From: an uncultured bacterium
GTDB lineage: Bacteria; Sysuimicrobiota; Sysuimicrobiia; Sysuimicrobiales; Sysuimicrobiaceae
Assembly (NCBI GenBank): GCA_938028835.1
Contig: CALIMJ010000010.1
Span: forward strand, 89,291-153,290
Reading direction: 5' to 3'
DNA: 64,000 bases
The notes under the pieces are model-generated. The model worked only from the letters and a program-made list of their open reading frames with translations. It searched no databases and had not been told where the DNA came from. This document shows, in pieces, positions 8,147 to 15,312 of the stretch. The position numbers and the translations under genes are program-made. Each line of letters begins with the position of its first letter. The stretch's first letter is position 1.

Positions 8147-8989
8147 GTGGCGCCCCGACGGCTGTCCGTGGACCGGGTGCGGGAGGCGGTGGCGGCTCTC
8201 CTGCAAGAATCCGTCACGCGACTGCCCGCAGACTATCTCGAAGCGCTCCGCCAGGCCGAGGCCCGGGAGGAGTCGCCGCTGGGACGCCGCATGCTCCGCA
8301 TGCTGCTGGAAAACGCAGAGCTGGCCGAGCGAGAAGGGGTCGCCACCTGTCAGGACACGGGTGTACCGGTCCTTTTCGTCCAGGTCGGTCAGGACGTCCA
8401 CCTCACCGACGGATCGCTGGCAGAGGCGCTGGAAGAAGCGGTGCGCGAGGCGTACCGCGACCTGCGCAAGTCCGTGGTCCGCGACCCCCTGCTGCGGGAG
8501 AACACCGGGGACAACACCCCGCCGGTGGTGCACTACGAGATCGTGCCGGGAGACCGCGTGCGCATCGCCGCCCTGGTGAAGGGGTTTGGGGCGGAGATGA
8601 CCAGTGCCCTGCGCATGCTCCCGGCCACCGCGGGCGAGGGAGAAGTGAAGCGCTTCGTGGTGGAGGTGGTGCAGCGGGCGGGCCCCAACGCGTGCCCTCC
8701 TGTGATCGTGGGCGTGGGACTCGGCAGCTCCTTCGACGGCGTCGCCGTGTTGGCCAAGAAGGCCCTGCTGCGGCCGCTGGGGCTCCCGAACCCCAAGCCG
8801 CACCTGGCGCGGTTGGAAGGGGAACTGCTGGACGCCATCAACGCTACCGGGTTGGGGCCTCAGGGCCTGGGCGGTCGCTTCACCGCGCTCGCGGTCCACG
8901 TGGAGAGCGCCCCGACCCACATCGCGGCGCTGCCTGTGGCCGTGAACCTGAACTGCTCCGCACCCCGGCGGGCGGAGGTAGTGCTGTGA
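8147..8989 (+). CDS. Class I fumarate hydratase / tartrate dehydratase-type, alpha subunit
   Basis: This 280-residue protein is the catalytic N-terminal half of a two-subunit, oxygen-sensitive class I hydro-lyase. It carries the three cysteines expected to hold the 4Fe-4S cluster: Cys68 in ATCQDTG, Cys183 in NACPP and Cys270 in LNCSAPR. The GDNTPPVVHYEIVPGD and GAEMTSALRMLPA segments are typical. Family members act on fumarate, L-tartrate or mesaconate (to citramalate). The neighbouring CoA transferase, hydratase and acyl-CoA dehydrogenase make a C5 substrate such as mesaconate as plausible as fumarate. GTG start, probably leaderless; it overlaps the beta gene by four bases. Confidence 0.9.
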   Translation: MAPRRLSVDRVREAVAALLQESVTRLPADYLEALRQAEAREESPLGRRMLRMLLENAELAEREGVATCQDTGVPVLFVQVGQDVHLTDGSLAEALEEAVREAYRDLRKSVVRDPLLRENTGDNTPPVVHYEIVPGDRVRIAALVKGFGAEMTSALRMLPATAGEGEVKRFVVEVVQRAGPNACPPVIVGVGLGSSFDGVAVLAKKALLRPLGLPNPKPHLARLEGELLDAINATGLGPQGLGGRFTALAVHVESAPTHIAALPVAVNLNCSAPRRAEVVL

Positions 8990-9540
8990 GGGAGTGGCAC
9001 CTCCGCACCCCGCTGCGAGAGGAGGACGTAGTCCGCCTGCGCGCCGGCGACTGGGTGTACCTGTCCGGTGTCGTGTACGGAGCCAGGGACGTGGCCCACC
9101 AGCGCATGGCGGAGGCTCTGCTCCGGGGCGAGGCGCTCCCGATTCCCGTAGAAGGTCAGGTCCTGTACTACGTGGGCCCGGCTCCTGCAAAGGCGGGATG
9201 GGCCGTGGGGCCTGCCGGGCCCACCACCAGCGGCCGTATGGACCCGTTCACGGTTCCGCTCCTCGAGCGGGGCCTTAAAGCCACGGTGGGGAAAGGCACG
9301 CGATCCCAGGAGGTGAAGGAGGCGCTCGTGCGCTGCCGGGCGGTCTACCTCGCCACGGTGGGGGGAGCGGCGGCCCTGCTGGCCCGGCACATCGTCCGGG
9401 CTTACCCCGTGGCCTACCCCGAGCTGGGAACGGAGGCCATCTGGGAGCTGGAGTTCCGCGAGTTCCCCGCGGTCGTGGTCAACGACGCCCACAGCGGGGA
9501 CCTGTACGCCATCGCCTCGCAGCCGTATGCTCGGTCCTGA
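8986..9540 (+). CDS. Class I fumarate hydratase / tartrate dehydratase-type, beta subunit
   Basis: Starting at a GTG inside the alpha stop (GTGA) this gives 184 residues, the C-terminal swivelling half of the enzyme. Recognisable are LYYVGPAPA, GPAGPTTSGRMD, GKGTRSQEVKEAL, YLATVGGAAALLA and YPELGTEAIWELEF, all typical of class I fumarase beta subunits. It pairs with the alpha subunit to complete the active site. The end of the gene overlaps the next one by 14 bases, which implies coupled translation. Confidence 0.9.
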   Translation: MREWHLRTPLREEDVVRLRAGDWVYLSGVVYGARDVAHQRMAEALLRGEALPIPVEGQVLYYVGPAPAKAGWAVGPAGPTTSGRMDPFTVPLLERGLKATVGKGTRSQEVKEALVRCRAVYLATVGGAAALLARHIVRAYPVAYPELGTEAIWELEFREFPAVVVNDAHSGDLYAIASQPYARS

Positions 9541-10684
9541 CCCGTACCGCGACCTCCGCGACGGGGTGCGCAAGCTGTGCGCCCGCTTCCCCGACAGCTA
9601 TTGGCGGGAGCTGGACGAACGGGGTGCCTACCCCGAAGCGTTCGTGCGGGCCATGACCGACGCCGGATACCTGGCCGCCCTAATCCCACCCGAGTACGGG
9701 GGTGCGGGGTTGGGGGTGGCGGAGGCCTCCGTGATCCTGGAAGAGGTCCACCGCTGCGGCGGCAACGCCGCGGCCTGCCACGCGCAGATGTACGTCATGG
9801 GGGCCATCCTGCGCCACGGGACCCCCGAACAGAAGCGGCGCTACCTACCCCGCATCGCCCGGGGAGAACTGCGGCTGCAGGCCTTCGCGGTCACCGAGCC
9901 GGAGGCAGGCTCGGACACCCCCAGCATCCGCACCACGGCGGTCCGGCACGGGGACCGCTACGTGATCTCCGGGCAGAAGGTGTGGACCAGCCGGGTGGAG
10001 GAGTCCGACCTGATGCTGCTGCTGGCCCGAACGACCCCTCCCGACCAGGTGCGGCGCCGCGGGGAAGGCCTGTCCCTTTTCCTGGTGGATCTGCGGGCGA
10101 ACCTGGGGAAAACCATCCACGTGCGGCCCATCCGGACCATGATCAACCACCCCACCGCGGAGGTGTTCCTGGAGGACCTGGAGGTACCCCTGGAGGACCG
10201 GGTCGGCGAGGAGGGCCAGGGGTTCCGGTGCATCCTCGACGGCATGAACGTGGAGCGCATCCTCATCGCGGCGGAGTGCATCGGTGACGGGGACTACTTC
10301 CTGGACCGTGCGACCGCGTACGCGAAAGAGCGCCGGGTGTTCGGCCGGCCCATCGGGCAGAACCAGGGCATCCAGTTCCCCCTGGCGCAGGCGTACGCGC
10401 GGGTGCGGGCCGCGGACCTGATGCGGTTCCGCGCCGCGGAGCTGTACGACGCGGGCCTGCCGTGTGGCCCTGAAGCCAACATGGCCAAGCTGCTGGCGGC
10501 GGAAGCCTCCTGGGAGGCCGCCAACGCGGCGCTCCAGACATTCGGCGGCTACGGGTTCGCTCGGGAGTACCCCATCGAGCGGAAATTCCGGGAGACCCGC
10601 CTGTACCAGGTCGCCCCCGTGTCCACCAACCTGGTCCTCGCGTACCTGGCCCACCAAGTACTGGGCCTGCCCCGGTCCTACTGA
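9527..10684 (+). CDS. Acyl-CoA dehydrogenase
   Basis: This 385-residue flavoprotein has the FAD/substrate motif FAVTEPEAGSDTPSIRT, the YVISGQKVWTSR loop and the C-terminal GGYGFAREYPIERKFRETR segment. The usual catalytic glutamate of short/medium-chain enzymes, in an EGT motif after that segment, is missing (QVAPVST instead). Glu243 in GMNVERILIA matches the position used by isovaleryl-CoA dehydrogenases, so activity is likely retained. Electrons would go to an ETF, which is not encoded here. The substrate is probably the CoA ester made by the following CoA transferase, for example a branched or dicarboxylic acyl-CoA. Confidence 0.88.
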   Translation: MLGPDPYRDLRDGVRKLCARFPDSYWRELDERGAYPEAFVRAMTDAGYLAALIPPEYGGAGLGVAEASVILEEVHRCGGNAAACHAQMYVMGAILRHGTPEQKRRYLPRIARGELRLQAFAVTEPEAGSDTPSIRTTAVRHGDRYVISGQKVWTSRVEESDLMLLLARTTPPDQVRRRGEGLSLFLVDLRANLGKTIHVRPIRTMINHPTAEVFLEDLEVPLEDRVGEEGQGFRCILDGMNVERILIAAECIGDGDYFLDRATAYAKERRVFGRPIGQNQGIQFPLAQAYARVRAADLMRFRAAELYDAGLPCGPEANMAKLLAAEASWEAANAALQTFGGYGFAREYPIERKFRETRLYQVAPVSTNLVLAYLAHQVLGLPRSY

Positions 10685-11832
10685 TGCGGGCGCTTGGCGG
10701 GGTCACCGTGGTCAGCGTGGAGCAGGCGGTGGCCGCACCCTTCGCCACACGCCAGCTAGCGGACCTGGGGGCCCGGGTCATCAAGGTGGAGCGGCCGGAA
10801 GGTGACTTCGCCCGCGGCTACGACCGCTCCGTGCGCGGCTGGTCCAGCCACTTCGTCTGGCTGAACCGTTCGAAGGAGTCCGTGGTGTTGGATCTCAAGA
10901 CGGAAGGGGGCCGGCGGGGCCTGGAACGGCTGCTGGCGCGGGCGGACGTCTTCGTGCAGAACCTGAGCCCCGGCGCCCTGGACCGGCTGGGCTTCGCGCC
11001 CGAGGAGGTGAGCCGCCGGTACCCGCGCCTGGTGGTGTGCAGCATCTCCGGCTACGGCCGCACGGGGCCGTACCGGGACCGCAAGGCGTACGACCTGCTG
11101 GTGCAGGCCGAGTCAGGCCTGATGTCCATCACGGGTACGCCCCACGAACCGGTGAAGGTCGGCATCTCTGTGGCAGACATCGCCGCCGGCATGTACGCCT
11201 TCAGCGGGATCCTCGCGGCCCTGTATCGCCGGGAGCGCACGGGACGGGGCGCCCTGCTGGAGGTCTCCCTGCTGGAGGCCCTGGCGGAGTGGATGGGATA
11301 CCCCCTGTACTACACAGCTTACGGCGGGCAGGCCCCAGCCCGGACGGGTGCTCACCACGCCACCATCGCGCCCTACGGGCCGTTCCCCACCCGGGATGGC
11401 GTGGTCTTCCTGGCTATCCAGAACGACCGGGAGTGGGCCCGGTTCTGCCACCGGGTGCTGGAACAGCCTCAGCTGGCGGAGGATCCCCGTTTTGCCACCA
11501 ACCCCGACCGCCTGGCACACCGCGCCGAGCTCGAAGAGGTCATCCTCGCCGTCTTCAGCCGCTGGACCACGGAGGAGCTCGCGGGGCGGTTGAAGGCCGC
11601 GGATGTGGCGTACGCGGAGATGCGGACCGTGCAGGGGCTACTGGAGCACCCGCAGCTACGGGCGCGGAACCGCTGGCGGCAGGTCCCCTCCCCCGTGGGT
11701 CCCCTGCTGGCCCTGCTGCCACCACTCAGCCTTCCGGACGAGGAGCCGGAGCTGGGGCCGGTGCCGGAGCTGGGCCAACATACCCAGGCGGTGCTCCGGG
11801 AGCTAGGCCTGGAAGAGGAGGTGGAGTCGTGA
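10684..11832 (+). CDS. CaiB/BaiF (class III) CoA transferase
   Basis: At 382 residues this is a normal-length family III CoA transferase, which moves CoA between carboxylic acids through an aspartyl-CoA intermediate. The opening LGGVTVVSVEQAVAAPFATRQLADLGARVIKVE, the LNRSKESVVLDLK strand and the catalytic Asp137 in KAYDLLVQ are all present. Its ATG overlaps the dehydrogenase stop by one base. In this operon it would activate an imported acid, or the product of the fumarase-type enzyme; malyl-, mesaconyl- or itaconyl-CoA chemistry is known for relatives. Confidence 0.9.
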   Translation: MRALGGVTVVSVEQAVAAPFATRQLADLGARVIKVERPEGDFARGYDRSVRGWSSHFVWLNRSKESVVLDLKTEGGRRGLERLLARADVFVQNLSPGALDRLGFAPEEVSRRYPRLVVCSISGYGRTGPYRDRKAYDLLVQAESGLMSITGTPHEPVKVGISVADIAAGMYAFSGILAALYRRERTGRGALLEVSLLEALAEWMGYPLYYTAYGGQAPARTGAHHATIAPYGPFPTRDGVVFLAIQNDREWARFCHRVLEQPQLAEDPRFATNPDRLAHRAELEEVILAVFSRWTTEELAGRLKAADVAYAEMRTVQGLLEHPQLRARNRWRQVPSPVGPLLALLPPLSLPDEEPELGPVPELGQHTQAVLRELGLEEEVES

Positions 11833-12329
11833 CGGACGCGCCGGGCCGGTTCTACGAGGACTTCCAGGTGGGGGACGTCTACCACCACCCCTGGGGACGT
11901 ACGGTCACCCAGGCGGACAATGTGTGGTTCAGCCTCCTGACCCTGGCCACCAACCCCATCCACTTCGACGCAGGGTACGCGGCCCGCACGGAGTTCGGCC
12001 GACCCCTGGTGAATTCGTGCTTCACCCTGAGCCTGGTGACCGGGCTGTCCGTGGCGGACCTTTCACAGAATGCGGTGAACCTGGGCTGGGACCAGGTACG
12101 CCTACCCCACCCGGTGTTCGAGGGCGACACCCTGTACGCCCGCAGTGAGGTGGTGGAGAAGCGGGAGTCCCGCTCGCGTCCGGGCATGGGGATCGTCCGG
12201 GTGAAGACCACGGGGTACAACCAGAACGGCGTGGTGGTGATCGAGTTCTTCCGGACGATCCTGGTGTACAAACGGGAGGCTTCGCCCCGCACCGTGCCGG
12301 CAGCTCGGGAGCCGGCCCCGGGGAGCTAG
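11829..12329 (+). CDS. MaoC-type enoyl-CoA hydratase (mesaconyl/itaconyl-CoA hydratase-like)
   Basis: A GTG inside the previous stop (GTGA) begins a 166-residue hot-dog-fold protein. The hydratase motif reads TLATNPIHFDAGYAARTEFGRPLVNSC. His and the following Asp are present, but the Asp found four residues before Asn-Pro-x-His in (R)-specific PhaJ-type hydratases is replaced by Ala. The TQADNVWFSLL stretch resembles MaoC proteins that hydrate branched C5 acyl-CoAs. It is the last gene of the fumarase operon and would convert the unsaturated acyl-CoA made upstream to a hydroxyacyl-CoA. The matching lyase is not found here. Confidence 0.78.
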   Translation: MTDAPGRFYEDFQVGDVYHHPWGRTVTQADNVWFSLLTLATNPIHFDAGYAARTEFGRPLVNSCFTLSLVTGLSVADLSQNAVNLGWDQVRLPHPVFEGDTLYARSEVVEKRESRSRPGMGIVRVKTTGYNQNGVVVIEFFRTILVYKREASPRTVPAAREPAPGS

Positions 12330-14080
12330 CCGAGCTCTAGCTCCTCCGCCAGCGCGCGGGCCACGGGAGCCAGCACGTCTTCGTCCAGGCCGAAGCGGAA
12401 ACCTGCGGCCTCGAACAGCTCCCGCAGCGGCCGGGATCCGCCCAGCCTCAGGGCGGCCCGGTAGCGGGCCACCGCCTCGGCGAAGTCCTCCCGAGAGCGC
12501 AGCCACAGCTGCAGCGCGCCCACCTGCGCGACCCCATACTCGATGTAGTAGAAGGGGTGCACGAACAGGTGCACCTGCCGGTGCCACAGGTACGCTTCCG
12601 CCTCCTCGTACCCTGACCAGTCCACCCCTCGCTGGAAACGCCGGAACGCCGCCAGCCACCATCGCGCGCGTTCTTCCCCGCTGTGCTCGGGCTCAGCGTA
12701 CAGCTGGTGCTGGAACGCGTCCACGGTGGCGACCCACGGCAACAGCCGCACGACCCCTTCGAAGAACTCCCGCCGGGCCCGCCGGAGGTCCGCGGGGTCC
12801 GGGTAGAACACGCCCAGGTGGGGAAGGCTCAACACCTCCATGCCCATGGAGGCCACCTCCGAGAACTCCGTGGGCGCGTGGCGGTAGCTCAGGAGCGGCT
12901 CGTCCCGCACTGCGAGGGCGTGGAAGGCATGGCCCGCTTCGTGCACCAGGGTCCGCACGTCCGAAGCCAGCCCCGCGGCGTTCATGAAGATGAACGGCCA
13001 CCGGCGTTCGTCGAAGGTGGCCTGGTAGCCGCCCGGGGCCTTTCCTTTGCGGCTGTCCAAGTCCAGCAGGCCTTGCTGGACCAGGAAGCGAAACTGCGCT
13101 CCCAGCTCCGGGTGGATCCGGTCGAACAGCTGGACCCCCTTGCGGGCGAGCTCCTCTCCGTCGGCAAAGGGCCGCAGAGGCGGAAGGCCCTGCGGGTCCA
13201 CCTCCAGGTCCCAGGGCCGCAGCCGGTCCACGCCCAGCTCCCGCCGCCGTCGCGCGTACACGGCCTCCAGCAACGGCACCACGTGCCGCTCCACCGCCGC
13301 GTGGAAGGCCCGGCAGTCCTCCGGGGTGTAGTCCCACCGTCCCAGGGCACGGAAGGCGTAGGCCCGGTAGTCGGAAAAGCCCGCGTTACGGGCGATCCGG
13401 CCGCGCAGCCGGACCAGCTGGTCGAACAGCGCGTCCAGGACCTCCCGGTCCTCCAGCCGACGCCGCACCACTGCCTCCCACGCCTCCTGCCGGAGGGCGC
13501 GATCCGGCGCTTCCAGGAAACGGCCCATCTGCTGGACCGTGTACTCCCGCCCCCGGAAGTGCACCGTCCACGCAGCCGCGACCTTCTGGTAGCGCTGCTC
13601 CAGCTCCGCCTCCTGCACCCGCAGGGGCACGTTCTCCTCCCGGAACAGCTCCACCGCGTTGCGCACTTCCCGGTCGAAGACGAAGTAGCGGTCCTCCGGA
13701 AGGGGATAGCGGCTCCGCAGCTCCAGGTACCGTCGGCGGAGGTCGAACCACAGGGGCTCGGCCCGCGGCTGGATCTCCCTCACGAAGCGCAGGTAGGCGG
13801 CTTCCCGACCGGGGTCGTCCGTCTGCCGGGTCATGGCCACGTAGCGGCGGCTCCGCTCCTCCGAAAGCGCAGACGCGAGCTCGCTGCAGTCCAAAAGCCA
13901 GTGCTCCAGGCCGGTCGCGGAGTCCACGGGCCGCTGCAAAAGGCTGCGGAACAGGGGTTCGACCTGTGACCAGTCCCCAAGGTCTGCGTCTGGCGGTACG
14001 AAGCGGCGGCTGGGCGTGCCTAGAAGGTCTGCAGGCACGGTCTGGGTTAACGTGACGTCGGGGTTTGCGGGCGCGCCCAC
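12326..14080 (-). CDS. M3-family oligoendopeptidase F-like metallopeptidase
   Basis: This 584-residue protein is a cytosolic zinc peptidase that cleaves short peptides. The zinc motif HEAGH lies at residues 380-384 (LVHEAGHAFHAL), with the third ligand expected in PTEFSEVASMGMEVLS. The N-terminal domain (DSATGLEHWLLDCSELASALSEE, TDDPGREAAYLRFV) is typical of the PepF-related branch. It starts with GTG five bases after the GGDEF gene stop, so the two are probably cotranscribed. Its stop shares the palindrome CTAG with the stop of the convergent MaoC gene. Confidence 0.9.
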   Translation of the reverse strand: MGAPANPDVTLTQTVPADLLGTPSRRFVPPDADLGDWSQVEPLFRSLLQRPVDSATGLEHWLLDCSELASALSEERSRRYVAMTRQTDDPGREAAYLRFVREIQPRAEPLWFDLRRRYLELRSRYPLPEDRYFVFDREVRNAVELFREENVPLRVQEAELEQRYQKVAAAWTVHFRGREYTVQQMGRFLEAPDRALRQEAWEAVVRRRLEDREVLDALFDQLVRLRGRIARNAGFSDYRAYAFRALGRWDYTPEDCRAFHAAVERHVVPLLEAVYARRRRELGVDRLRPWDLEVDPQGLPPLRPFADGEELARKGVQLFDRIHPELGAQFRFLVQQGLLDLDSRKGKAPGGYQATFDERRWPFIFMNAAGLASDVRTLVHEAGHAFHALAVRDEPLLSYRHAPTEFSEVASMGMEVLSLPHLGVFYPDPADLRRARREFFEGVVRLLPWVATVDAFQHQLYAEPEHSGEERARWWLAAFRRFQRGVDWSGYEEAEAYLWHRQVHLFVHPFYYIEYGVAQVGALQLWLRSREDFAEAVARYRAALRLGGSRPLRELFEAAGFRFGLDEDVLAPVARALAEELELG

Positions 14081-14084
14081 CCCG

Positions 14085-15161
14085 TCAGGACGCCTCCACG
14101 CGGTTGCCCCCCGCCCGCTTGGCCCGGTACATGGCCTCGTCGGCGGCCCGCACCAGGGCGTCGGGGGTGTTGCCGTCGTCGGGGAAGACGGCGACGCCGA
14201 AGCTGGCGCTCAGCCGCAGCCCCTCCTCTAGGGACGTCTCCTCGATCCGTCTGCGGAGCCGCTCCGCTACCTGCAAGGCTGCCAGCTTAGGCGCGTGGGG
14301 CAGGACCAGTACGAACTCCTCTCCCCCGAGCCGCGCGGGGAGGTCCATGCCGCGGCAGGCCTCCGTAGCCATGCGTGCCACCTGCCGGAGTACTTCGTCC
14401 CCGTAGGGGTGGCCGAACAGGTCGTTCACCTGCTTGAAGCCGTCCAGGTCCAGCAGCACCACGGACAGCGGGAACGAATACCGGGAAGCCTGCGCCAGCT
14501 CCCTCCGCAGGGTCTGGTACAGGGCCCTGTGGTTGGCCAGCCCCGTAAGCGGGTCCGTGAGGGCCAGCCGGCTCAGCTCCGCGTCCCGCTCCGCCCTCTG
14601 CACCGCCGCGGCCAGCAGGAGGGCGTACGCCTCCAGCAGGCTCCGGGAGTCCTCGGAAAACGCCTCCGGCTCGGTGCTGGCCACACTCAACACGCCCACG
14701 GTCTCGCTCACTTCCGGCCGCAAGGGCAGCGCCAGCTCGCTGCGCACCCCCGCTGCGATCTCCAGGTACCTGGGGTCCCGCTGTACGTCGGGCGCGTAAT
14801 ACGGCCATCCGGTGTACGCCACCCACGCGGCCACTCCCTCTCGGCCCACGCGGTAACGCCGCCGGACGGCCTCCGGTGCCCAGCCCCGGTGGGCCGCGCA
14901 CCACAGCTCCCGTGCCTCCCGGTCCAGGAGCAGGACCGCGGAGATCCGGTACCCGAACACGGTGTGGACCACCGTCAGGGCTTCCTCCAGAACCCCCTGC
15001 AGGTCCATGGGCCGCAGGATGCGCCGTGCGGCCTCCAGGAGGCTCTGCTGGGAGACCCGGGATCCCCGCCACGCGACCTCGTGCCGCAGGCTGAACCCCA
15101 AAACCCACGGCTCCCTCTGGAGCTGCGTGAGCGGCTCGTGCGCCAGCGAAACCCCGTGCAT
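14085..15161 (-). CDS. GAF-GGDEF diguanylate cyclase
   Basis: From ATG 15161 the protein has 358 residues: a GAF sensor domain at about 45-190 and a GGDEF domain at about 195-358. The active-site signature is GGEEF (279-283) and the inhibitory-site RxxD is present as RGMD (270-273), so the domain should make cyclic di-GMP and be feedback-inhibited. There are no membrane segments; the sensor is cytosolic and its ligand is unknown. The open frame continues upstream for 166 codons, but that stretch has no domain and lies over the divergent hydroxylase gene. Confidence 0.88.
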   Translation of the reverse strand: MHGVSLAHEPLTQLQREPWVLGFSLRHEVAWRGSRVSQQSLLEAARRILRPMDLQGVLEEALTVVHTVFGYRISAVLLLDREARELWCAAHRGWAPEAVRRRYRVGREGVAAWVAYTGWPYYAPDVQRDPRYLEIAAGVRSELALPLRPEVSETVGVLSVASTEPEAFSEDSRSLLEAYALLLAAAVQRAERDAELSRLALTDPLTGLANHRALYQTLRRELAQASRYSFPLSVVLLDLDGFKQVNDLFGHPYGDEVLRQVARMATEACRGMDLPARLGGEEFVLVLPHAPKLAALQVAERLRRRIEETSLEEGLRLSASFGVAVFPDDGNTPDALVRAADEAMYRAKRAGGNRVEAS

Positions 15162-15312
15162 CCTTGACCACCCACCGTCCCGGGGGGCGCAGCAGCCCCT
15201 TTTCGGCGGGGATTCCGCAGCCGGGGGCAGATTTCCTGCCGCCCGGTAGGGTCTTCCTGGCCAGGCGGCGAATACAGAGGCTTTGTTCCGGACATTGCGA
15301 AGAGGGACGGCC

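Noticed and set aside
15162..15312. A cyclic di-GMP riboswitch next to the GGDEF gene
   Set aside because: I could not find the conserved paired stems or the tetraloop-receptor pattern in this 151-base gap.
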